Assembly (NCBI RefSeq): GCF_021117275.1
Contig: NZ_CP088245.1
Coordinates: 533,501 to 597,500, forward strand
DNA length: 64,000 nt
Direction of reading: 5' to 3'
DNA from: Metabacillus sp. B2-18
GTDB taxonomy: Bacteria; Bacillota; Bacilli; Bacillales; Bacillaceae
Shown one piece after another: positions 37,166-46,482 of the stretch. Below the pieces are notes generated by a model. It was given only the letters and a program-made list of their open reading frames with translations. It ran no database searches and had not been told where the DNA came from. Positions within the stretch are counted from its first letter, which is position 1; each line of letters starts with the position of its first letter. The translations under genes and the position numbers were made by a program.

Positions 37166-37211
37166 TAAAAAGAAAAGTGAAGACAGGGTACTCATGTACT
37201 CTGTCTTTCAC
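37166..37211 (-). terminator. Terminator of hemL (minus strand)
   Basis: GTGAAGACAGGGTAC (37177-37191) pairs with GTACTCTGTCTTTCAC (37196-37211); on the minus strand it is followed by TTTTCTTTTT. Confidence 0.82.
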
Positions 37212-37218
37212 GTTTATT

Positions 37219-38508
37219 TTATGATAGCTTGCTGAACGCAACCTCTACCGCTTTTAAAGTTTCTTCTATATCTTCTTTTGTATGTGCAGTTGTTAAGAAC
37301 CATGCTTCATATTTAGAAGGTGCAAGGTTAATTCCCTGCTGAAGCATAAGTTTGAAGAACTTGGCAAACATTTCACCATCTGTGTTTTCTGCCTGCTCAT
37401 AATTCGTTACCTTTTCCTCTGTGAAATAAATCGTTAATGCACCCTTTAAACGATTTATTGTTATCGGGATATTATATGTACGAGCATGAGCTAATATACC
37501 TTTTTCAAGAATGGCACCTAATTCATCAAGGTTTTCATAAACATTTTGTTGCTTAAGTACTTCTAAACAAGCAATACCAGATAGAATTGATGCTGGGTTA
37601 CCAGCCATTGTGCCGGCTTGATAGGCTGGCCCTAACGGAGCGACTTGTTCCATAATTTCTTTCTTCCCACCATAAGCTCCGATTGGAAGCCCACCACCGA
37701 TGATTTTACCTAGAGCGGTTAAGTCAGGATATACACCTAAAAAGTCTTGTGCTCCACCATACATAAAACGAAAAGCGGTGATCACTTCATCATATATAAC
37801 AAGCGCACCTGCGTTGTGAACTAGCTCATTCACTTCTTTTAAGAACCCAGGTTTAGGCTCAACAATTCCGAAGTTACCTACAATTGGCTCAACTAAAATT
37901 GCAGCAACTTGATCTCCCCATTTGTTCAATGCTTCTTTTAAAGGTTCGATTTCATTAAATGGAACCGTAATAACCTCTGAAGCGATACTTTTTGGTACAC
38001 CAGCAGAGTCGGGAGTTCCTAATGTCGAAGGACCTGAGCCAGCGGCAACAAGTACAAGATCAGAATGTCCGTGGTAACAGCCTGCGAATTTGATAATTTT
38101 ATCTCGACCAGTATAAGCACGTGCAACTCGAATTGTCGTCATAACAGCCTCAGTACCTGAGTTTACAAACCGCACTTTATCCATAGCAGGCATAGCTTCC
38201 TTAAGCATTTTGGCAAATGTAATCTCATGAGGAGTTGGTGTTCCGTATAAAACCCCATTTTCTGCCGCTTTTTGAATGGCTTTTGTAATATGTGGATGAG
38301 CGTGTCCTGTAATAATTGGCCCGTATGCAGCTAAATAATCAATATACTTGTTGCCGTCAACATCCCAAAAGTAGGCTCCGTTTGCTTTTTCCATGACAAC
38401 TGGAGAGCCGCCACCAACTGCTTTATAAGAACGTGAAGGAGAGTTAACTCCTCCAACAATATGTTTTAGTGCTTCTTCATGTAATTTATGTGACTTAGTA
38501 AATTCCAT
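37219..38508 (-). CDS. hemL: Glutamate-1-semialdehyde 2,1-aminomutase (GsaB/HemL)
   Basis: 429 residues, class III PLP aminotransferase. [21 protein letters not shown] binds the PLP phosphate, EPIVGNFG and YDEVITAFR contact the ring, and Lys268 ([10 protein letters not shown]) is the Schiff-base lysine. Converts glutamate-1-semialdehyde to 5-aminolevulinate for haem. Position (ygaE-gsaB-bcp-perR) identifies it as the gsaB paralogue rather than the hem-operon copy. ATG behind AGGAGG. Confidence 0.93.
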   Translation of the reverse strand: MEFTKSHKLHEEALKHIVGGVNSPSRSYKAVGGGSPVVMEKANGAYFWDVDGNKYIDYLAAYGPIITGHAHPHITKAIQKAAENGVLYGTPTPHEITFAKMLKEAMPAMDKVRFVNSGTEAVMTTIRVARAYTGRDKIIKFAGCYHGHSDLVLVAAGSGPSTLGTPDSAGVPKSIASEVITVPFNEIEPLKEALNKWGDQVAAILVEPIVGNFGIVEPKPGFLKEVNELVHNAGALVIYDEVITAFRFMYGGAQDFLGVYPDLTALGKIIGGGLPIGAYGGKKEIMEQVAPLGPAYQAGTMAGNPASILSGIACLEVLKQQNVYENLDELGAILEKGILAHARTYNIPITINRLKGALTIYFTEEKVTNYEQAENTDGEMFAKFFKLMLQQGINLAPSKYEAWFLTTAHTKEDIEETLKAVEVAFSKLS

Positions 38509-38674
38509 TTTATCCTCCTATGATGTATCAAACTTGGAACAATGTTTATTCTATCATGAATACAGTCTACATTGAAAAATGTCAGATTATAATAGATTCC
38601 AATGCATACCATTTGTTGAAATGGCTGTTTTTAGATAGACTAATAAGTTGTGGTCAAATTTGGAGGGACGTAAA

Positions 38675-39691
38675 ATGACAAATATTATTGAGGTAAACCA
38701 ATTACGTAAAGAATTTAAATCGTACTCTAGCCGTCAAGGTTTAAAGGGTGCGTTTCGTGATTTATTAAATAGACAATATAAAACAATTCCAGCTGTTAAT
38801 GATGTTACGTTTACTGTTGGTCAGGGTGAGATGGTTGGTTATATCGGTGAAAACGGTGCAGGTAAATCAACATCTATTAAAATGTTAACGGGCATTTTAA
38901 CACCAACTTCTGGTCAGGTTCTTGTGAATGGGATGAATCCGCATAAAGAACGCGAACAGTTTGTACAGTCAATTGGGGTTGTTTTTGGGCAACGATCACA
39001 GCTTTGGTGGGATATTGCGGTTCAAGAATCGTTTCGCCTGCTAAAGAAAGTGTACAAGGTATCAGATAAAGATTATAACGAGCATATGGAGCATGTTATT
39101 GAAACATTAGATATAGGGCCATTACTAGATAAACCTGTACGTAAGCTATCGCTAGGGCAGAGAATGCGATGTGAATTAGCAGCTGCACTTATCCATAATC
39201 CACCACTTTTGTTTTTAGATGAACCAACAATCGGTCTTGATGTTCTTGTTAAATTGAAAATCCGTCAGTTTTTAAAAGAAATGAATGAAAAATATAAAAC
39301 AACAATTCTTCTTACTACACATGATTTATCCGATATTGAAGCGTTATGTGAACGAGTCATTATGCTTGATGAAGGTAGTGTTATTTATGACGGAGCTTTA
39401 GCTAAGTTAAGGTCTCACTGGGGAGAAGGAAAACAAATAGAATTTCAGTTTGCGGAAGAAATTGTACAGGAACAATTAACTTTTATCACTCAGGACCTTG
39501 ATGTTCAATGGCAAAAAGGAGATAAACTAAATGTTTGGACTGCGTTTGTAAGCGATAAGGAAGCACAAATGTCAGAACTTATCGGTCGGGTTGTTGGTAC
39601 ACATCAGATTAAAGATCTAAGTGTAAAAGAAATCTCAACAGAAGAAGTCATTCGAAACATTTATGAAAAGGGAGAGGCTCTTTCAAGCTGA
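38675..39691 (+). CDS. ABC-2 exporter ATP-binding protein
   Basis: 338 residues from ATG 38675 behind TTGGAGG. Walker A GENGAGKST, Q-loop VFGQRSQLWW, signature LSLGQRMRCEL, Walker B LLFLDEPTIGLD and the switch His in TTHDLSD, then a ~100-residue C-terminal extension. Operon with two membrane proteins (10 bp and 4 bp gaps), so a complete heterotrimeric-type exporter. The class is related to the DUF990/viologen-exporter systems; substrate unknown. Confidence 0.9.
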   Translation: MTNIIEVNQLRKEFKSYSSRQGLKGAFRDLLNRQYKTIPAVNDVTFTVGQGEMVGYIGENGAGKSTSIKMLTGILTPTSGQVLVNGMNPHKEREQFVQSIGVVFGQRSQLWWDIAVQESFRLLKKVYKVSDKDYNEHMEHVIETLDIGPLLDKPVRKLSLGQRMRCELAAALIHNPPLLFLDEPTIGLDVLVKLKIRQFLKEMNEKYKTTILLTTHDLSDIEALCERVIMLDEGSVIYDGALAKLRSHWGEGKQIEFQFAEEIVQEQLTFITQDLDVQWQKGDKLNVWTAFVSDKEAQMSELIGRVVGTHQIKDLSVKEISTEEVIRNIYEKGEALSS

Positions 39692-39700
39692 GGTGACATA

Positions 39701-40492
39701 ATGGATAAATATATTGAAATGATAAGAATTCGGTTTTTAATGATGCTTGCTTATCGCACAAATTATTACAGTGGGATTTTAATTTATAGTATTAATATAG
39801 GTGCTTATTATTTTTTATGGACTGCGATTTACGGTGGTAAAGAGTCAATTGAGGGATTATCTGCGGTTCAAATGACTACTTATGTTGCAGTTTCTTGGAT
39901 GGCAAGAGCTTTTTATTTTAATAATATTGATCGTGAGATTGCGCTTGAAATAAAGGAAGGTAAGGTGGCTGTGGAGCTTATCAGGCCGTATAATTATCTT
40001 GGCATGAAAACAATGCAGGCATTTGGTGAGGGTGTCTTTCGGTTATTTTTCTTTTCTGTACCAGGAATGGTCATTGTTGCACTTGTTTTCCCATTGGAGC
40101 TTTCATCAAATGGAACAACATGGCTTTTATTTGCGAGCTCACTAATCTTTAGTTTTATTGTGAATACCCAAATTAGCTTAATAACAGGTATGCTAACCTT
40201 TTTCCTTTTTAATAATGATGGATTAATGAGAGCGAAGCGGGTTATTATTGATCTGTTTTCGGGACTTTTACTACCTATAAGCTTTTATCCGATGTGGGCT
40301 CAAGACATTATGGTGTATTTTCCGTTTCAAGCAATAAGTTATATTCCGAGTATGATCTTTACGGAAGGTATTACAGGAAATGAAGTATGGCAGTCAATAT
40401 TGTTACAAGGGTTTTGGGCACTTGTGTTACTTCTTCCAATTCAAATTCTCTGGATATTAGCAAAAAAACGAATGATCATACAGGGAGGTTGA
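39701..40492 (+). CDS. ABC-2 exporter permease 1 (DUF990-like)
   Basis: 263 residues with about six membrane helices (YSGILIYSINIGAYYFLWTAI, VFRLFFFSVPGMVIVALVF, WQSILLQGFWALVLLLPIQI). The segment DREIALEIKEGKVAVELIRPYNY between helices is typical of ABC-2 family PF06182. It forms the channel with the next gene's product. GAGGTGAC lies before the ATG. Confidence 0.85.
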   Translation: MDKYIEMIRIRFLMMLAYRTNYYSGILIYSINIGAYYFLWTAIYGGKESIEGLSAVQMTTYVAVSWMARAFYFNNIDREIALEIKEGKVAVELIRPYNYLGMKTMQAFGEGVFRLFFFSVPGMVIVALVFPLELSSNGTTWLLFASSLIFSFIVNTQISLITGMLTFFLFNNDGLMRAKRVIIDLFSGLLLPISFYPMWAQDIMVYFPFQAISYIPSMIFTEGITGNEVWQSILLQGFWALVLLLPIQILWILAKKRMIIQGG

Positions 40493-40496
40493 GGGA

Positions 40497-41282
40497 ATGT
40501 TTTACTTTTCAATGTTCACACAATACATTGGACAATATATGAAAACAAGGCTGCAATACCGAGCTGACATGGTTGTTGAGCTATTATCTGATATGCTTTT
40601 TCAAGTAACAAACTTGGTCTTTATCCTTGTAGTATTTGGTCATACTCAATTTTTAAGTGGGTGGACCAGGGATGAAATTATCTTTATATATGGGTTTTTC
40701 CTAGTTCCTTTTGCAGTGTTTGGTGCATTTTTTAATATTTGGGACTTTAATGAAAGATATATTGTAAAAGGTGAGATGGACAGGATATTAACTAGACCAA
40801 TTCATAGTCTTTTTCAGGTTATTCTTGAGAGAATGGAGCTTGAGTCACTGTTTGGAGCAATCACAGGAATTATTATTATGGGATATGCGTCTGTACAGCT
40901 TGGATTAAGCTTTGAGTGGTACGATTTTATCTTGTTTATTATATTTGTGATTAGTGGTGCACTCGTTTATGCAGGTATTTTTGTTTCATTAGCGAGTATT
41001 GGATTTTGGTCAGATGCACGAACATCTCTTATGCCGATGATGTACAATATCGGGAACTATGGTCGTTACCCTGTTGATATTTATAATGCCGTTATTCGGT
41101 TTGTGTTAACGTGGATTTTACCTTTTGCTTTTGTAGGGGTTTATCCTGCAGCTTTTTTCCTAGGAAAAGATGAGTGGTATGTGTACTCTTTTCTTACTCC
41201 TGTCATGGGGATTGTCTTTTTTTGTCTTTCTGTTTTTCTTTGGAACGCAGGAGTTAAAAGATATAGAGGTGCTGGAAACTAA
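40497..41282 (+). CDS. ABC-2 exporter permease 2 (DUF990-like)
   Basis: 261 residues, six predicted helices; ERYIVKGEMDRILTRPIHSLFQVILERME corresponds to the cytoplasmic segment seen in permease 1, showing the two are paralogous partners. Starts 4 nt after the previous stop behind GGGAGG. The operon ends at a strong terminator. Confidence 0.85.
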   Translation: MFYFSMFTQYIGQYMKTRLQYRADMVVELLSDMLFQVTNLVFILVVFGHTQFLSGWTRDEIIFIYGFFLVPFAVFGAFFNIWDFNERYIVKGEMDRILTRPIHSLFQVILERMELESLFGAITGIIIMGYASVQLGLSFEWYDFILFIIFVISGALVYAGIFVSLASIGFWSDARTSLMPMMYNIGNYGRYPVDIYNAVIRFVLTWILPFAFVGVYPAAFFLGKDEWYVYSFLTPVMGIVFFCLSVFLWNAGVKRYRGAGN

Positions 41283-41291
41283 ATATATTTG

Positions 41292-41330
41292 AAGGGTCAG
41301 ACAACAGTTTGTCTGGCCCTTTTCGTTTTC
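41292..41330 (+). terminator. Terminator of the ABC-2 exporter operon
   Basis: AAGGGTCAGACAA / TTGTCTGGCCCTT stem, then TTCGTTTTC. Confidence 0.88.
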
Positions 41331-41396
41331 TCTCATAACCTCCTTTAAGCTTGTATATATTGTACAAAGTGTGTTCTTGAGTAGGGTGGGAGCAAT

Positions 41397-41795
41397 GTGG
41401 GACTTATATTTTGTATATGTATTGCTGTTTGTATATTCATGAGCTTTAAAAGTGTTGTTATCATTTGCTTTCAAAGAAATTTTCTCTCTTTTGAGACAAT
41501 CATTATGATTACATATCTTTATCTTTCTTTACTAATTGGATTTGGAATGATTTATTTGATTTGTATTCAAAGCAATATTCCGGTTCTTCATGAAGCTGGA
41601 ATACCAATTTCTGATGGTTACTTTGATAATCTTTTAACCTCTTTGTACTTTAGTGCGGTTACGTTATTTTCCGTTGGTTATGGTGATGTTGTTCCTGTAG
41701 GAGTGGGACGTTTTCTAGCTGTCCTTGAGGCATTAATAGGCTATATCCTGCCAGCTGTTTTTTTAGCTCGTACAGTTATAGGGAACGAAAAATAG
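41397..41795 (+). CDS. Two-helix potassium channel protein
   Basis: 132 residues: three hydrophobic stretches, with the pore helix and selectivity filter TLFSVGYGDVVPVG followed by a final helix (LAVLEALIGYILPAVFLART). No cytoplasmic RCK/TrkA domain, so an ion channel of the KcsA/Ion_trans_2 kind. GTG start at 41397 with GGGTGGGAG upstream; ATG 41439 is an in-frame alternative that removes the first helix. Not part of the B. subtilis order as I know it. Confidence 0.82.
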   Translation: MGLIFCICIAVCIFMSFKSVVIICFQRNFLSFETIIMITYLYLSLLIGFGMIYLICIQSNIPVLHEAGIPISDGYFDNLLTSLYFSAVTLFSVGYGDVVPVGVGRFLAVLEALIGYILPAVFLARTVIGNEK

Positions 41796-41863
41796 TTAAT
41801 AGTTGTACGAAAGGCTAAAGTTGGTTACGCTTAGTGTAACAAACACTTCTTGGAGGGATAAAT

Positions 41864-42334
41864 ATGACAATAGAGGTTGGAAACACTGCACCGAATATTG
41901 AGTTAGTAGCTGATAACGGAGAAAAGGTTAAGTTATCTGATTATCAAGGAAAGTACGTTGTATTATATTTTTATCCAAAGGACATGACACCAGGATGTAC
42001 AACAGAGGCTTGTGATTTTAGAGATCAACATCAAAGCTTTTCAGATTTGAATGCTGTCATCTTGGGAGTAAGTCCAGATCCACAGGAAAGACATCTAAAG
42101 TTTAAAGAAAAACATGATCTTCCTTTTCAACTATTAGTTGACGATGAAAACAAACTAGCTGAAGCTTTTGGAGTTTGGAAGTTAAAGAAGAACTTTGGTA
42201 AAGAATATATGGGAATTGAGCGCTCCACTTTTATTATAGATCCTGAAGGGAAAATCATTAAAGAATGGAGAAAAGTCAAGGTAAAGGATCATGTTGAAGA
42301 AGCCTTGAATTACATAAAGGAAGTTAAAGCTTAA
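41864..42334 (+). CDS. bcp: Thioredoxin-dependent thiol peroxidase (Bcp/YgaF)
   Basis: 156-residue peroxiredoxin of the Bcp/PrxQ class: peroxidatic Cys45 in MTPGCTTEAC, resolving Cys50 five residues on, and the conserved Arg in IERSTFIID. Reduces hydroperoxides using thioredoxin. Position between gsaB and perR equals B. subtilis ygaF. TTGGAGGG before the ATG. No PerR box recognised directly upstream. Confidence 0.93.
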   Translation: MTIEVGNTAPNIELVADNGEKVKLSDYQGKYVVLYFYPKDMTPGCTTEACDFRDQHQSFSDLNAVILGVSPDPQERHLKFKEKHDLPFQLLVDDENKLAEAFGVWKLKKNFGKEYMGIERSTFIIDPEGKIIKEWRKVKVKDHVEEALNYIKEVKA

Positions 42335-42405
42335 GATTGGTAAACATGGATATTAATCAGAGCTGAAAATACATAACGAAAAATTTAAAAGTAGAAGGTG
42401 TCCAT

Positions 42406-43515
42406 ATGAGAGACGAAAGAATAACAAACTTAGCATCTGTGCTTCTGAATCACTCGGTAAAAGTGAAAAAAGGTGAAAAGGTATTAATACGTGGTCATCT
42501 AAACACAAAGCCTTTAATAACAGAGTTGATTGATCAAGCGTATTCATTAGGAGCATATCCTTATGTTGATCTTTTTGATGATGAAATTTCATTACATTTA
42601 GCTAAAAATTATCAAAGAGAGCAATTAGTAACACAAGCTAGCTGGCAAATGCAAGTTTACAAAGATGTTGATGCAGTCATTATTATTATTGGCGAGGAAA
42701 ATGATGCTGAAATGGCAGATATTCCAATGGAAAAGCATAGGTTACGCGGTGAAATCATGAAGCCGGTATCAGAATTCTATGTGAACAATCGTAAATGGGT
42801 TCTATTAAACTATCCTACTAAAGGGTTGGCGCAAAAAGCGGGAATGAGTACAAGAGCATTTGAGGACTACTTATTTGAGGTTTGTACAGTAGACTATGAG
42901 AAAATGGCAAGTGCCGTTGCACCATTAAAGAAGTTAATGGAAAATACTGACCGTGTACGTCTAACAGGTCCAGGAACTGATTTAAGCTTCTCTATTAAAG
43001 GAATTCCAGTTGTACCTTGTACAGGTGAAGCGAATGTTCCAGATGGAGAGATCTTTACAGCTCCAATTAGGGACTCAGTAAATGGAACAATCTCCTTTAA
43101 CACACCGTGTCCATATCATGGCACAACGTTCCGAGATGTGAAGCTGACCTTTGAAAATGGAAAAATCATTGAAGCTGTTGCAGATCAAACAAAAAAGCTT
43201 AATGAAATATTAGATACAGACGAAGGGTCAAGATATATAGGAGAATTTGCAATTGGGTTTCATCCTATTATTGAGGAGCCGATGGGAGATATTTTATTTG
43301 ATGAAAAGATATGTGGAAGCCTGCATTTTACTCCGGGGGAAGCATATGAAGAAGCGGATAATGGAAATAAATCTGCCATTCATTGGGATATGGTGTTAAT
43401 ACAAAGACCTGAATACGGTGGAGGAGAGATTTATTTTGACGATGTGTTAATCCGAAAAGATGGTCAATTTGTGTTACCTGAACTCGAGGGATTAAACCAG
43501 GAGAATCTTAAGTAA
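42406..43515 (+). CDS. M29-family metalloaminopeptidase
   Basis: 369 residues: MRDERITNLASVLLNHSVKVKKGEKVLI N-terminus and, in the C-terminal domain, FTGEANVPDGEIFTAP-type and GEFAIGFHPII, SLHFTPGEAYEE, SAIHWDMV segments that carry the Glu/His/Asp ligands of M29 (AmpS/aminopeptidase T). Cytosolic, cobalt/zinc-dependent. Stands alone between bcp and a dehydrogenase gene. Confidence 0.9.
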   Translation: MRDERITNLASVLLNHSVKVKKGEKVLIRGHLNTKPLITELIDQAYSLGAYPYVDLFDDEISLHLAKNYQREQLVTQASWQMQVYKDVDAVIIIIGEENDAEMADIPMEKHRLRGEIMKPVSEFYVNNRKWVLLNYPTKGLAQKAGMSTRAFEDYLFEVCTVDYEKMASAVAPLKKLMENTDRVRLTGPGTDLSFSIKGIPVVPCTGEANVPDGEIFTAPIRDSVNGTISFNTPCPYHGTTFRDVKLTFENGKIIEAVADQTKKLNEILDTDEGSRYIGEFAIGFHPIIEEPMGDILFDEKICGSLHFTPGEAYEEADNGNKSAIHWDMVLIQRPEYGGGEIYFDDVLIRKDGQFVLPELEGLNQENLK

Positions 43516-43625
43516 AAAGTATGAGCCTATTTTAAAAAGGTAAGGCAAACGTCCAGCCAAAATAGGAATTAGAGCGTAATGTATTAGGGAAGGCATTACC
43601 TCCTCAAATGTTAGCGCCGGATTGA

Positions 43626-43657
43626 AGTGCGGACCCGTGTTCCGCACTCTTTTTATG
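43626..43657 (+). terminator. Terminator after the aminopeptidase gene
   Basis: AGTGCGGA...TCCGCACT stem followed by CTTTTTA. The preceding ~100 nt contain further small stems (CCTATTTT/AAAATAGG; GTAATG/CATTAC) but no riboswitch class that I recognise. Confidence 0.75.
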
Positions 43658-43710
43658 TTATTAGGAAACACGAGCCATAACAGTTTTAATACATAAAGGG
43701 GGATTTCATT

Positions 43711-44664
43711 GTGCAAATATTATCAACTGTGAAATTACCAGATTATTTAAAAGAAGAACTTTCTCAGAGTTTTCCGGATATCACGTTTCATCATGATAAA
43801 AAGATAAATGAAGCAAAGGATCTTATACCAGAAGCAGAAGTGATCTTAACCTATGGAGAGGATTTGACTGAGGAGCATATTAAAGCGGCTGATAATCTAA
43901 AATGGATTATGGTTGCTTCCGCTGGGATTGACCGACTTCCGTTCGCTATTCTTGAGGAGCGAAATATTACTGTAACAAACTCTAAAGGGGTACATGCTAT
44001 ACCGATGGCCGAATATTGTATATCCATGATGCTACAGGTTTCAAGGCAAGCTGAGGTGTTAATTGAAAATCAAAAGCAACATAACTGGAATAGACGAGTT
44101 AGGATGGAAGAGCTATACGGAAAAACTGTTTTAATTATAGGTACCGGTGCGATTGGGATTCAAACGGCTAAGCTATGTGAAGCGTTCGGGATGAAAGTTT
44201 TAGGTGTCAACAGTGATGGAAGAAAAGTAGAGCATTTTGACCGTGCCTATAGTATGGATGGAATTTCAATTCCTCTAGCAGAAGCAGATTTTGTGATTTC
44301 TGTTCTTCCAAGCACTGTAAAAACAAAAGGGCTTTTAAATAAAGACTTTTTCTATAAAATGAAGCAAGATTCTGTTTTTATTAATATCGGAAGAGGAGAT
44401 GTAGTTGTTGAGAATGACCTCATTCCATTACTTAACGAAAACAAAATTAAACATGCAGTGCTAGATGTGTTTGAAAAAGAACCTTTAGCTGAGGACCATC
44501 CATTTTGGGAGATGGACAATGTTACGGTTACGCCTCATCTCTCAGGGATTACAAAGAATTATCTGCCTAGAGTAATGGTGATCTTTCATAGAAACCTTCA
44601 GTACTATTGTCATCATCAATTAACAAGTATGGAAAATATCATAGCATTAGAGAAAAGATATTAG
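43711..44664 (+). CDS. D-2-hydroxyacid dehydrogenase family protein
   Basis: 317 residues. NAD fold VLIIGTGAIGIQTAKLCEAFGM (about 133-154), INIGRGDVVVENDL with the conserved Arg, VLDVFEKEPLAEDHPFW and the catalytic His in TPHLSG. Reduces a 2-keto acid or similar; substrate unknown. GTG start behind AAAGGGGGAT. The N-terminal domain is short, as in the phosphoglycerate-dehydrogenase-like subgroup. Confidence 0.88.
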   Translation: MQILSTVKLPDYLKEELSQSFPDITFHHDKKINEAKDLIPEAEVILTYGEDLTEEHIKAADNLKWIMVASAGIDRLPFAILEERNITVTNSKGVHAIPMAEYCISMMLQVSRQAEVLIENQKQHNWNRRVRMEELYGKTVLIIGTGAIGIQTAKLCEAFGMKVLGVNSDGRKVEHFDRAYSMDGISIPLAEADFVISVLPSTVKTKGLLNKDFFYKMKQDSVFINIGRGDVVVENDLIPLLNENKIKHAVLDVFEKEPLAEDHPFWEMDNVTVTPHLSGITKNYLPRVMVIFHRNLQYYCHHQLTSMENIIALEKRY

Positions 44665-44719
44665 ATCAAAGAGAATGAATGAAAGCTGTTGGTAAATAAT
44701 ACTCTTATATAAAGAAAGT

Positions 44720-44766
44720 TTGACAAAAGAGATTCTCACAATGTACACTAATTATAAAGATTATAA
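44720..44766 (+). promoter_or_regulatory. perR promoter with PerR box
   Basis: TTGACA (44720-44725), 18-nt spacer, TACACT (44744-44749), then TTATAAAGATTATAA (44752-44766), which matches the Per-box consensus TTATAATNATTATAA at all specified positions but one. It sits at the transcription start, where binding would repress: direct autoregulation. Confidence 0.85.
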
Positions 44767-44801
44767 AGTAAGAATGTTTTTAGAAGTGAGGTGCATGGCG
44801 A

Positions 44802-45239
44802 ATGTCTGAACATCAATTAAAAGATGCGTTGGATGCCTTAAAACAAACAGGAGTACGTATTACACCTCAACGTCATGCTATACTTGAATTCTTAGTCGAT
44901 TCCATGACACACCCTACAGCCGATGATATATATAAAGCGTTAGAAGGAAAATTCCCTAATATGAGTGTTGCCACAGTTTATAACAACTTAAGGGTATTTC
45001 GTGAAGTTGGACTTGTAAAGGAATTAACGTATGGCGATGCATCAAGTCGTTTTGATTTTGTAACGTCAGACCACTATCACGTAATTTGTGAGAAATGTGG
45101 AAAGATTGTTGATTTCTCTTACCCAGGACTTGATGAAGTTGAGGCGTTAGCTGCACATGTAACGGGATTTAATGTAAGTCACCATCGAATGGAGATTTAC
45201 GGTGTGTGCAGTAGTTGTGAAAAGAAAGAAACACATTAA
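44802..45239 (+). CDS. perR: PerR, peroxide-sensing Fur-family repressor
   Basis: 145 residues, equal to B. subtilis PerR. Winged helix [13 protein letters not shown]...[13 protein letters not shown]. Structural zinc ligands Cys96, Cys99, Cys136, Cys139. Regulatory Fe/Mn site His37, Asp85, His91, His93, Asp104 all conserved, including the oxidation-sensitive His37 and His91. Represses peroxide-stress genes until iron-catalysed His oxidation. ATG behind GTGAGGTG. Its own promoter has a PerR box. Confidence 0.96.
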   Translation: MSEHQLKDALDALKQTGVRITPQRHAILEFLVDSMTHPTADDIYKALEGKFPNMSVATVYNNLRVFREVGLVKELTYGDASSRFDFVTSDHYHVICEKCGKIVDFSYPGLDEVEALAAHVTGFNVSHHRMEIYGVCSSCEKKETH

Positions 45240-45271
45240 ACAAGCTGGTCTTTTGGACAGCTTGTTTTTTT
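45238..45271 (+). terminator. Terminator of perR
   Basis: AAACAAGCTG / CAGCTTGTTT stem followed by a T-run, starting at the perR stop codon. Confidence 0.9.
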
Positions 45272-45349
45272 GTTGTAACAGTCAGTCGTATTGGAGAAAT
45301 GGGCTTTGCTTACGTTCGCGAGATATGAAATAACCCTATTAAAGGAAAG

Positions 45350-45775
45350 TGGGCCACATTTGTATTGTATTTAAGTAAAAAGGGATGAAAAGCATACGCA
45401 AACAAGAATGTGAATGTTTTTGTATAGATAGGTGAATGAAATCATACGTAAAATACAGAAAAAGGGGAAAATGATAAAAAAAGTGGTAGGGAATGTGATA
45501 ATTATCCATTTGCGTATTGTTTTGAAGTAAAAAGGGGTAAAAAGCATACGCAAAAGAGGAATGTGAATGCTTTTATATAGGATAGGTGGTATGAAACCAT
45601 ACGCATAATACAAAAAAAGGGAAAAATGATATTAAAAGTGATCAAAAATGCAAGAATTATCCATTTGTGTATTGTTTAAAAGTGAAATGGGGTAAAAAGC
45701 ATACGCAAAAAAGGAATGTGCATGCTTTTACATAGATAAGCAGAATGAAATCATACGCATATTTTTTGAAGAGGA
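45350..45775 (+). repeat. Imperfect tandem repeat of about 153 bp, three copies
   Basis: AGCATACGCA recurs at 45391, 45543 and 45698 (periods 152 and 155), each in the same context: GTATTGT...AAGTAAAAAGGG..., AGCATACGCA, AATGTGAATGCTTTT, ATGAAATCATACG, AAAAAGG, TTATCCATTTG. Within a unit AAAAGCAT pairs with ATGCTTTT, and CATACGCA is partly complementary to TGCGTATTG. No reading frame. Fills the perR-ygzB gap. Confidence 0.75.
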
Positions 45776-45787
45776 AACTCTTTATAT

Positions 45788-45834
45788 AAATAAAAATGAC
45801 CATCAATGCAGTGTGTGCAATTTGATGGTCATTT
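45788..45834. terminator. Terminator of ygzB (minus strand)
   Basis: AAATGACCATCAA (45794-45806) / TTGATGGTCATTT (45822-45834); on the minus strand followed by TTATTTATAT. Confidence 0.75.
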
Positions 45835-45872
45835 CTTGTCTTTTAATTCATTAATATTTAAGCCGTTCTTCT

Positions 45873-46229
45873 TTATTTGTTTAAACTCTTTTTATTATAA
45901 CTTTCATCAAATTCTTTTCCTTCAAGATCCTTGTCCAATGTTAAAGGTTCCTTACAATACATACACATGTCTACCCGACCAAGTATCTTTGTCGGTTTCC
46001 CACATGATGGACAAGTAACCTGTACGGCTTTTGTCGAGAGCATACCGATCCAGAAATAAACAACGGTGCTTGCGATAATCGAAAGCATTCCTAACATCAT
46101 AAAGATCGTCATAACCCACATGTTTGTTCGGAAAAATACCCCAATATACATAATAATAAACCCTATAAATATTAAGCTTAAAGCAAAGGTTCTTATTTTA
46201 TTTATTTTACTAGTATATTTACGAGCCAT
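45873..46229 (-). CDS. ygzB: YgzB (UPF0295) membrane protein
   Basis: 118 residues: two membrane helices ([22 protein letters not shown] and [23 protein letters not shown]) and a zinc-ribbon-like tail [26 protein letters not shown] with two Cys pairs. Same place as ygzB between perR and ygxA. Starts ATG behind AGGAGGT. Function unknown. Confidence 0.9.
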   Translation of the reverse strand: MARKYTSKINKIRTFALSLIFIGFIIMYIGVFFRTNMWVMTIFMMLGMLSIIASTVVYFWIGMLSTKAVQVTCPSCGKPTKILGRVDMCMYCKEPLTLDKDLEGKEFDESYNKKSLNK

Positions 46230-46482
46230 TTTGACCTCCTAGAATAGATAAATTTTAAGTTCGTTTGCAATTGTCACCTTTAAAGTGAAAGATATAAGTA
46301 ACAAGCTTCTTTTGGTCATAAGATACTTGCGCTTTTTTAAATATAGCACAGGTTATATAATAGATAAATTGTTTACTAAATTTACATAAAAACTTGTTTT
46401 TTTAAAGTGACTCTGAAAGTAAAGGGTTTTGACAATGAGATGTAGAAACATTTAGTAAAGCCCATATAAGGGAGGAAGATTG

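Noticed and set aside
43516..43657. Riboswitch upstream of the D-2-hydroxyacid dehydrogenase gene
   Set aside because: Several stems precede a terminator, but I could match no known aptamer; it is more simply the 3' end of the aminopeptidase transcript.
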